11,143 bases of DNA from Clostridiaceae bacterium (GTDB lineage Bacteria; Bacillota; Clostridia; Saccharofermentanales; DTU023): assembly GCA_012798865.1 (NCBI GenBank), contig JAAZMK010000054.1:1-11143 (forward strand). The letters are read 5' to 3'. The position numbers and the translations under genes are program-made. Below, piece after piece: positions 6,050 through 11,143 of the stretch; position 1 is the first letter of the stretch; every line of letters starts with the position of its first letter. The notes beneath the pieces were generated by a model. The model searched no databases. It saw only the letters and a list, made by a program, of their open reading frames with translations, and had not been told where the DNA came from.

Positions 6050-7405
6050 ATGGGTTTATTGAAAGCAGCCGGAGGCGCACTTGGCGGCGTGCTCGCCGAT
6101 CAGTGGCGCGAGTTCTTCTACTGTGACGCTTTACCCGAAAACGTCATTGTGCAAAAAGGTCAGAAACGTACATCCGCACGTTCGAGCAATGTCCGCGGAG
6201 AAGATAACATCATCTCCAACGGATCGATCATTACCGTGAACAACGGCCAATGCATGATCATCGTCGAGCAGGGACGAATCGTTGAATTCTGCGCAGATCC
6301 CGGCGAATACGTTTACGATATGTCGACGGAGCCGTCGCTGTTCTACGGTCCTCTCGGCAAAAACATCGTCGGAACGTTCAAGCGTATCGGTCAGCGTTTC
6401 ACATTCGGCGGCGACACGGGGAAAGACCAACGCGTCTATTATTTCAACCTCAAAGAGATGATGAACAACCGTTTCGGCACCGCCAATGCCGTCCCTTTCC
6501 GCGTTGTCGATAAGAACATCGGTCTTGATGTTGACATCGCCATCAAGTGTTTTGGCGAATATTCGTACAAAGTGGAAAACCCGCTTTTGTTCTATACGAA
6601 CGTCTCGGGCAACGTCGAAGAGCCGTATACGCGCGATCAAATGGACAATCAGCTTCGTGCGGAGCTTATGAACGCTCTGCAGCCGGCGTTTGCGAAAATT
6701 TCCGAACTGGGGATTCGCTACAGCGCACTCCCCGGACATACAGAGGAGATCTCGAACGCTTTAAACGAAGTATTGACAGAGAAGTGGCGCGAACTACGCG
6801 GCATCGTCATCGTCTCGGTCGCCATACAGTCCGTGAAGGCATCCGAAGAGGACGAACAACTCATCAAAGATCTCCAGAAGAGCGCCGTCTTCCGCGATCC
6901 GACAATGGCAGCTGCCGGACTCGTCGGAGCGCAGGCGGATGCGATGCGTGCAGCCGCCGCGAACGAAGGTGCCGGTCCCTTTATGGCGTTTGCGGGCATG
7001 AACATGGCGCAAATGGCGGGTGGCGGACAAGCGACTCAGTTGTTCCAACAAGGAGCTGTGCAGCCTCAGCCCGTTCCCGGGTCGACCATGGTTGCGGCTG
7101 CTGTTCCCGTTTGGAAATGTACATCATGCGGTAAAGCCGACAACGTCAGTAAGTTCTGTGGAGAATGCGGTTCACCGAAGCCGGTCAAGGATGAGTGGCA
7201 ATGCGAGTGCGGGACCGTGAACACCGGCAATTTCTGCCACGACTGCGGCAAGCCGCGCCCGGTGGCGTTGCATTATCAATGCGACAAGTGCGGATGGGAG
7301 CCGGAGGATCAGAACAACGTACCGAAGTTCTGTCCGAACTGTGGCGATGTCTTCGATGAGAAGGATATTAAGGGAGCCGGTTCAGAACAACCTCCGTCCG
7401 TATAA
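6050..7405 (+). CDS. SPFH-domain protein with three C-terminal zinc ribbons (YdjI-like)
   Basis: The 451-residue protein resembles B. subtilis YdjI and the SPFH/virion-core-like proteins of Bacillota, which act at membranes, YdjI together with PspA/YdjF-type envelope-stress proteins. Seen: an N-terminal glycine-rich stretch with DQWREFFYC, an SPFH region at about 25-285 (ENVIVQKG, ITVNNGQCMIIVEQGRIVEF, and PGEYVYDMSTEPSLF are typical), then an Ala/Met/Gln-rich linker (about 286-352) and three four-cysteine sites: C357, C360, C370, C373; C385, C387, C396, C399; C411, C414, C428, C431. The second site begins CxC rather than CxxC. There is no transmembrane helix. The ATG at 6050 has AAAGGAG 6 bases upstream, a strong start signal. 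PspA, YdjG or YdjH partners are absent here; the gene stands alone and ends at a terminator shared with the convergent exoribonuclease gene. The domain call is firm; the function is inferred. Confidence 0.88.
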   Translation: MGLLKAAGGALGGVLADQWREFFYCDALPENVIVQKGQKRTSARSSNVRGEDNIISNGSIITVNNGQCMIIVEQGRIVEFCADPGEYVYDMSTEPSLFYGPLGKNIVGTFKRIGQRFTFGGDTGKDQRVYYFNLKEMMNNRFGTANAVPFRVVDKNIGLDVDIAIKCFGEYSYKVENPLLFYTNVSGNVEEPYTRDQMDNQLRAELMNALQPAFAKISELGIRYSALPGHTEEISNALNEVLTEKWRELRGIVIVSVAIQSVKASEEDEQLIKDLQKSAVFRDPTMAAAGLVGAQADAMRAAAANEGAGPFMAFAGMNMAQMAGGGQATQLFQQGAVQPQPVPGSTMVAAAVPVWKCTSCGKADNVSKFCGECGSPKPVKDEWQCECGTVNTGNFCHDCGKPRPVALHYQCDKCGWEPEDQNNVPKFCPNCGDVFDEKDIKGAGSEQPPSV

Positions 7406-7524
7406 TGTAGCTGTCATGTGACGGCAACGACCGTAGCATTGTCTTTTGGCTCTCTTGGGAGAATGATGAGATAAGTTGCGATCATGACAGACAAACAATA
7501 CATCGCCGAAAGGCGTTGAATTTC

Positions 7525-7572
7525 AAAAAGGATCGCTCCGGCGTTGAGGTGTTACCGGGGCGATTCCTTTTT
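7525..7572. terminator. Bidirectional intrinsic terminator
   Basis: The left arm AAAAAGGATCGCTCCGG (7525-7541) pairs with CCGGGGCGATTCCTTTTT (7555-7572), with one wobble and one bulged base, around a 13-base loop. The A run on one side and T run on the other give a U tail in both directions. It sits between the convergent SPFH gene (+) and exoribonuclease gene (-), and should end both transcripts. Confidence 0.9.
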
Positions 7573-7583
7573 GTTGTGGATCT

Positions 7584-8519
7584 TTATTCTTCCGCCAACG
7601 GAATGTCGTACAGAAAACCGAAGTCGGGGTGGCGAATTCTATCGCCCGGCGTATTGTTTTGCTCGCGGATGATTTCCGTCGTCTGACTTTCAAGCATGTC
7701 GATGTAGTGGACAATGGTCGCGGCGACGGTTGTCGGGCGATCGCCGTAGAGACCGTGGTGTCCTGAGATGACAGATTGAACCTGACGGTAGAACGATTCG
7801 TTGTATTGCTCAATGATCACATTCTTGTGTGCGGCTAAAAACTCAATACCTCGCACGCGGTGATTGGCATACCAGAATTCCCCCATGTTGAGATCGCGGT
7901 ATTCAAACACCTTTCCGATATCGTGCATGAAAATGGAGAAAATGAGGAGATCTGCGCTGGCTCGAAGCGGTGGATTGTTTTCAAGAAGCGCCTTGAGAAT
8001 GTTAAGCATTTTAATCGTGTGATTTGCCAACCCGCCGAACACATTGTCGTGATGTCGGATGGCTGCGCCCTCAATCATAAATCTGTCTTCCAGCCTTGGA
8101 TCTGCGAGTATGTGTTCGACAAGTTCCCAGCACGTCTCCGTCGCGCCGAGCTGATTAAGCCCTGCTCGGACTGTTGCGAGCTTCCGCTCGAGTTCGTCTC
8201 TTGGTATGCCTCCGAGAAAATCGTCTCTCGTGACTTCCGTTCCGGAGTATACGTCGATCGATTTCACGGTCAGATAGGGACCGTTGTAGTCTGCTCCGAC
8301 GAGCTCGGCAATATAGATGCCGGGACCGAACTCGTTGACTATTTCAAACACATCTTTATCCCAGATGCGGAACAAATAGTTCTGTCCCTTTAAGTAAAAA
8401 AATCCGCTCATAAAGTCGTCGCGTCGTCCGCTGCGAATGTCGGGCATGTTGCTGATGAGGACGAGTCCGCGCGATCGGCGACCTTTTTCAAGCGATAGTG
8501 TTAAATCGAGAATTTCCAT
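7584..8519 (-). CDS. YhaM-type 3'-5' exoribonuclease (OB fold plus HD domain)
   Basis: B. subtilis YhaM (314 residues) trims RNA 3' ends with an N-terminal OB nucleic-acid-binding fold and an HD metal-dependent nuclease domain; this protein has the same length and layout. Residue numbers count from the upstream ATG at 8525. Seen: an OB-like region at about 5-95 (GLVLISNMPDIRSGRRDDFMSG, then FRIWDKDVF), a linker with DDFLGGIPRDELE where YhaM has DDFLETAPIPK, then HHDNVFGGLANH (158-169), the HD pair H201-D202 in FMHDIGKV, HHGLYGD (256-262), and VHYIDMLES (272-280) with H273 and D276. All expected HD-domain ligands are present. Start choice: AAGGAG at 8526-8531 touches the ATG at 8525 but is 6 bases from the in-frame ATG at 8519, so 8519 (311 residues) is preferred. 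The gene has its own likely promoter and ends at the shared terminator. RNA as substrate is inferred. Confidence 0.88.
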   Translation of the reverse strand: MEILDLTLSLEKGRRSRGLVLISNMPDIRSGRRDDFMSGFFYLKGQNYLFRIWDKDVFEIVNEFGPGIYIAELVGADYNGPYLTVKSIDVYSGTEVTRDDFLGGIPRDELERKLATVRAGLNQLGATETCWELVEHILADPRLEDRFMIEGAAIRHHDNVFGGLANHTIKMLNILKALLENNPPLRASADLLIFSIFMHDIGKVFEYRDLNMGEFWYANHRVRGIEFLAAHKNVIIEQYNESFYRQVQSVISGHHGLYGDRPTTVAATIVHYIDMLESQTTEIIREQNNTPGDRIRHPDFGFLYDIPLAEE

Positions 8520-8539
8520 AAGCATCTCCTTCTACCGTC

Positions 8540-8548
8540 ATTCTACCA
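8540..8548 (-). promoter_or_regulatory. Extended -10 promoter of the exoribonuclease gene
   Basis: On the minus strand TGGTAGAAT is a good extended -10 (TGn plus TAGAAT). It puts the transcript start near 8533, just ahead of the AAGGAG at 8526-8531, giving a very short leader. There is no clear -35, as is usual for extended -10 promoters. Confidence 0.45.
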
Positions 8549-8658
8549 AAAGCTTCGGCAGACTCTCGTCCCGAAAGTGATTTTTCCCGAGGCGCCGCGG
8601 CTTTTTTCTTAGAAAGCGATGAGAAGGGTTGCGCTATTGTGGTTTTTCGGCATAAAGA

Positions 8659-10083
8659 CTAAGGGAGAAGACCGTCTACGAGCCGACGCATATCTTCGAA
8701 GTCTCCGAGATCCGGAACCCAGACGGAGGAGGCATCGATCAATGTTTCCGGGTGTTGGGCTTGTCCCTTGAAGGTGGACGGAATTGTGCCGTCCAGTTGT
8801 CCGCGGACACTTTGGGCGCGCAGGAGACAGAAAGCCTTGAGTGTGTCAACGGCGAGGAGAAAATCGTCGTGAGAGCAGAATTTCGTGGGATCCCGCTTGA
8901 CGTAAGGAGAAATCATATCCCTGATGGAATCGACCTTTTCTTCGAATCGACCGCTTTCCATATACTTTATCAGGAAGTCATCGTAGAGATCGTGATATTG
9001 AGCGACATATTCGCCATGATACATAAGTTGCACGAAAAGCGGTCGGCGGACCATCACTTCCATCGGAGCGGGCGTGTCGATCGGATAATTGACAAAAAGC
9101 GTTGAATCGTTGATGGGGTTCGTCATACCGAGCGCATACGTCGCGAAAGCGAGATTGTAATCCCATGGGAGCATCGATATCTTGCCGTCTTTTTCGTAAA
9201 GAAAATAGTTGTGCCCCGTTCTTCCAAGATAGCTATCGAGATTGACGACAAACGTTTGAACCGTGAAGTACCTTAGTAATGCCTCGATATCGAGCGCCTT
9301 CTCAAGATTCTTTCCCTCAGCCAATATTTTGAGCGCCCTGATCAGTCTCGTCTTGTCGGCATCGTTGACCTTGAAGACGGCGTGGCGAAAGATGTTGTCG
9401 TAGCGCCAGAACTCATCGCCCGTATAGATCAGGGCGATGTCATCGTTCTGATCGGTCAGCCTGCGGTATTTCGGCTTGTAGAGTTCTCCGCGATTCATTC
9501 CGTAATTTCGCCGTATGAAGGCGTCTTCGATTTCCTCGATGGCGACGAACAGTCCCCAATCTTTTTCATTGACACGGACGAACGCATGGCTTGTGAGAGG
9601 TGCGGGAACCTTCATCTCTCGCATCATTTCATATGTCATCGTGTCCTTCATGAAGGCGTTGTCTTGAAAAGAGGAGTTCAAAGAGAGCTTGTCAAGTCCG
9701 AAATAGGTCTGCCCTTTTTCGAAATGATCGAATTCAATTTTGAGGCTGAAGCGCTTGGAACCGTATTTATGGATTTGATTGAGAGAATTGTTTCCTTTGA
9801 CGCGGAGTCCGACATTGAAGATTGCTTCGCCATCGATGAATACGTCCGCGTGGACGTATTCTTTCGCACGCGGGTTTTCGAGTATGCCTTGCCAATCCGT
9901 CTCTTTCAAGACGAGGTCGATGGAGTGAACGCAGCTCATATCGAACAGGCGACTCGCATACCCGGGAGAGCTGTGATACGTTCTAAGACCCAACGAACCG
10001 GCGTTCATGAACACGACAATGAGGGCGACCATAAGCACGGTCGCTACGAAACAAATCTTGTCGATGTGTCGATGTTTGAGCAT
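8659..10083 (-). CDS. CotH-family protein kinase-like protein, membrane-anchored
   Basis: CotH proteins are atypical secretory-type kinases; B. subtilis CotH phosphorylates spore-coat proteins, but many relatives occur in surface contexts. The 474-residue protein has an N-terminal membrane segment at about 9-28 after a basic start (KHRHIDK), which suggests a signal anchor with the domain outside. Seen: RFSLKIEFD (111-119), FGLDKLSLNSSFQDN (128-142), VPAPLTSHAFVRVN (159-172), WGLFVAIEEIEDAFIRRNYG (176-195), GELYKP, NLDSYLGRTGHNYFLYE (281-297), and MLPWDYNLAF (304-313) with W307-D308, the family's conserved active-site region. All main CotH motifs are intact. The ATG at 10083 has GGAG 8 bases upstream. 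It follows the DUF4956 gene by 54 bases on the same strand, so they are probably one operon. A spore-coat role is not supported by any neighbour; the substrate is unknown. Confidence 0.88.
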   Translation of the reverse strand: MLKHRHIDKICFVATVLMVALIVVFMNAGSLGLRTYHSSPGYASRLFDMSCVHSIDLVLKETDWQGILENPRAKEYVHADVFIDGEAIFNVGLRVKGNNSLNQIHKYGSKRFSLKIEFDHFEKGQTYFGLDKLSLNSSFQDNAFMKDTMTYEMMREMKVPAPLTSHAFVRVNEKDWGLFVAIEEIEDAFIRRNYGMNRGELYKPKYRRLTDQNDDIALIYTGDEFWRYDNIFRHAVFKVNDADKTRLIRALKILAEGKNLEKALDIEALLRYFTVQTFVVNLDSYLGRTGHNYFLYEKDGKISMLPWDYNLAFATYALGMTNPINDSTLFVNYPIDTPAPMEVMVRRPLFVQLMYHGEYVAQYHDLYDDFLIKYMESGRFEEKVDSIRDMISPYVKRDPTKFCSHDDFLLAVDTLKAFCLLRAQSVRGQLDGTIPSTFKGQAQHPETLIDASSVWVPDLGDFEDMRRLVDGLLP

Positions 10084-10137
10084 GAACGCATCTCCAATAA
10101 CGTCTGCCGGATTCTAGGCTTGACGGGACGACGGGCG

Positions 10138-10809
10138 CTATCCGACGTAATCACCCTTATAACTGACGAGCACGACGTCCTGAACGCCCTCTGTAACAGC
10201 GATACTGCTGAGGAAAGAAGTCTCGCTATCCTTCAGTCGTACCTCGTAGTGAAGTTCAATCTCTCCATTGCGTACGCTTTTACTCTTGAGGACAAGCTTC
10301 TTGATGTTCGCCTCCAAAACGATTTTTGCGGCGACCTCCGCCTCTTCCGACTCGCAACGCATGACTAAAATGAACGGGTTGTCGTGTGATTTCCAGCTGA
10401 CGAAAATGACGAGAATCAAACCGATGAACAGGCTTCCGAAGACGGCGAGAGGTAACATTCCTGCGGCTATGACAATGCCGACTGCAATGCTCCAGAATAG
10501 AAAAGCGATGTCGAGAGGTTCTTTGATAGCCGATCGGAAGCGGACGATTGACAGTGCGCCGACCATCCCCAGTGAAAGAACAACGTTGCTTGTGACGGCT
10601 AGAATGACGAGGGTGGAGATCATGGTCAGCCCAATGAGCGTCACGCCGAAACTCGATGAATACATCACGCCTCGATACGTCAGCTTATAAATCCAAAAAA
10701 TGAAAAGTCCGACAAAAAATGAGAGCACCATGGCGAACGCCATGTCGAGGATGGAAATGCTCGTGACATTCTCGAGGAATTTTGATTTGAAGATGTCTCT
10801 GAAACTCAT
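10138..10809 (-). CDS. DUF4956 multi-pass membrane protein
   Basis: A 223-residue protein of the DUF4956 family, function unknown, often encoded beside VTC-type polyphosphate polymerases and CotH proteins. Seen from the ATG at 10809: a short N terminus MSFRDIFKSKFLENVTS typical of the family, TM1 at about 21-42, TM2 at about 55-73, the family signature GMVGALSIVRFRSAIKEPLD (81-100) with its paired arginines, TM3 at about 101-119, TM4 at about 121-138, and a soluble C-terminal domain (about 140-223) resembling a small alpha/beta fold. An in-frame GTG at 10842 would add 11 residues, but its upstream region lacks a good Shine-Dalgarno, while AGAGG sits 8 bases before the ATG at 10809. It starts 60 bases after the VTC remnant's stop. 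No function is claimed. Confidence 0.88.
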   Translation of the reverse strand: MSFRDIFKSKFLENVTSISILDMAFAMVLSFFVGLFIFWIYKLTYRGVMYSSSFGVTLIGLTMISTLVILAVTSNVVLSLGMVGALSIVRFRSAIKEPLDIAFLFWSIAVGIVIAAGMLPLAVFGSLFIGLILVIFVSWKSHDNPFILVMRCESEEAEVAAKIVLEANIKKLVLKSKSVRNGEIELHYEVRLKDSETSFLSSIAVTEGVQDVVLVSYKGDYVG

Positions 10810-10869
10810 GTGTTTTTCCTCTTTCCACTTTGATTGTTTCACCTCATAGTGAGGATGCTTTATGTATGA

Positions 10870-11034
10870 CTAGTCGTATTTGCGGCTGTGTGCGTATTTC
10901 GAGAAGGCGCCGCTTCGCCTTGGACCTATCTGAACGGCGTTCGCGATGAACTCGGGAAGAAACTGGTCGTATTTTACCTCGAGGACAGCAAAAGCCTCAT
11001 CCGTCGGGATATGCAGCCTAAATTCCCGCCTGTT
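10870..11034 (-). pseudogene. VTC-type polyphosphate polymerase, C-terminal remnant
   Basis: The last 54 codons of a gene for a VTC-domain protein. VTC enzymes (triphosphate-tunnel fold) make polyphosphate from ATP; bacterial ones are about 230-260 residues, so at least three quarters is missing. Seen: AVLEVKYDQFLPEFIANAVQ and then SGAFSKYAHSRKYD before the stop, which is the characteristic VTC C terminus with the LEVKYD strand. Going upstream, the frame hits TAA at 11035-11037, and the bases beyond show no VTC-like coding in any frame. Instead the end of a transposase gene appears 28 bases further on. The likely reading is an insertion between 11035 and 11062 that removed or displaced the rest of the gene. 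The remnant precedes DUF4956 and CotH on the same strand. The family call rests on a short stretch but is distinctive. Confidence 0.72.
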
Positions 11035-11143
11035 TTATAACCATGGGTTCAGTTAGAGGCGCTCAACTTGGAATGTCAACCTGAAACGCCTCAAAGATTT
11101 CCCGTTGAGCCTTGGTGACCTCGCTAAGCTTGTTCTTATACCG
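11035..11143 (-). mobile_element. End of an insertion sequence, cut by the window edge
   Basis: Homology to the VTC gene stops at 11034, and transposase-like coding runs from 11063 to the window edge. The boundary must lie in 11035-11062, where a small dyad AACC-ATG-GGTT sits at 11039-11049. The terminal inverted repeat and target duplication cannot be defined because the other end is outside the window. Confidence 0.5.
11063..11143 (-). CDS. Transposase, C-terminal fragment (open at window edge)
   Basis: Only the last 26 codons are in view, ending at TGA 11063-11065. The tail LSEVTKAQREIFEAF, closing in VDIPS, resembles the C termini of DDE transposases of the IS1634/IS4-like group, from memory and with modest certainty. 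It is on the same strand as the VTC remnant, so it or its promoter could drive DUF4956 and CotH by read-through. The N-terminal and catalytic parts are outside the window, so activity cannot be judged. Confidence 0.5.
   Translation of the reverse strand, partial: RYKNKLSEVTKAQREIFEAFQVDIPS

Noticed and set aside
6131..6739. Minus-strand frame of 202 codons inside the SPFH gene
   Set aside because: It is antisense to a well-supported SPFH coding region and has no recognisable motif.
7504..7516. CGCC-GAAA-GGCG mini-hairpin and an 11-codon frame (about 7484-7519) downstream of the SPFH gene
   Set aside because: The stem is only four pairs, the tiny frame has no ribosome site, and the strong terminator follows at once.
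8593..8615. GC-rich palindromic stretch followed by six T on the plus strand, as a terminator
   Set aside because: The pairing is a near-perfect palindrome with no room for a loop plus a mismatch, and no plus-strand gene lies upstream to terminate. On the minus strand it is followed by A, not T.
9382..10368. Plus-strand open frame of 328 codons antisense to CotH and DUF4956
   Set aside because: It spans two genes with clear family motifs on the other strand, starts without a ribosome site and its protein shows no domain I recognise. It is a shadow frame.
10810..10842. Upstream GTG start for the DUF4956 protein (11 extra residues)
   Set aside because: No good Shine-Dalgarno precedes it, whereas the ATG at 10809 has AGAGG at a proper distance and gives the usual family N terminus.

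Overview
The window looks like chromosome of a member of the Bacillota (Gram-positive lineage). The signs are a tyrosine-kinase module split into separate membrane adaptor, cytoplasmic kinase and PHP-type phosphatase genes in the order of Bacillus subtilis ywqC-ywqD-ywqE, a YhaM-type exoribonuclease, a YdjI-like SPFH/zinc-ribbon protein, a CotH-family protein and strong AAGGAG-type ribosome binding sites. I cannot place it to genus. Composition is uneven: by hand count one row inside the phosphatase gene (2281-2340) is about 42% GC, while one row inside the SPFH gene (6901-6960) is about 72%.

Layout. 26-742 (-) tRNA t6A dehydratase tcdA; 743-983 divergent intergenic region with a 10-bp-stem dyad; 984-1997 (+) galE; 2102-4290 (-) three-gene tyrosine phospho-regulation operon (adaptor, kinase, phosphatase) converging on galE; 4291-4432 divergent promoter region; 4433-5863 (+) COG2509-type FAD protein; 5864-6049 leader with nested stems; 6050-7405 (+) SPFH protein with three C-terminal zinc ribbons; 7525-7572 bidirectional terminator; 7584-8519 (-) YhaM-like OB+HD exoribonuclease; 8659-10083 (-) CotH-family protein; 10138-10809 (-) DUF4956 membrane protein; 10870-11034 (-) the last 54 codons of a VTC-type polyphosphate polymerase gene; 11063-11143 (-) the C-terminal end of a transposase, cut by the window edge.

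How the genes fit together. The adaptor/kinase/phosphatase trio would set tyrosine phosphorylation linked to surface polysaccharide, and GalE makes UDP-galactose for such polymers. No glycosyltransferase or polymerase genes follow the trio here, so it is an orphan control module in this window. VTC, DUF4956 and CotH form a recurrent bacterial gene neighbourhood of unknown joint function. Here its first gene seems to have been cut by an insertion sequence, leaving DUF4956 and CotH apparently intact.

The most interesting points are the IS-broken VTC gene, the VTC-DUF4956-CotH cassette, the alternating Gly-Tyr kinase tail on a 6-bp DNA repeat, the CxxCxxC cluster of the FAD protein, and a recurring extended -10 motif (TGGTAnnAT) upstream of several genes. 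I found no tRNA, rRNA or CRISPR array. No stretch over 300 bases lacks a gene.
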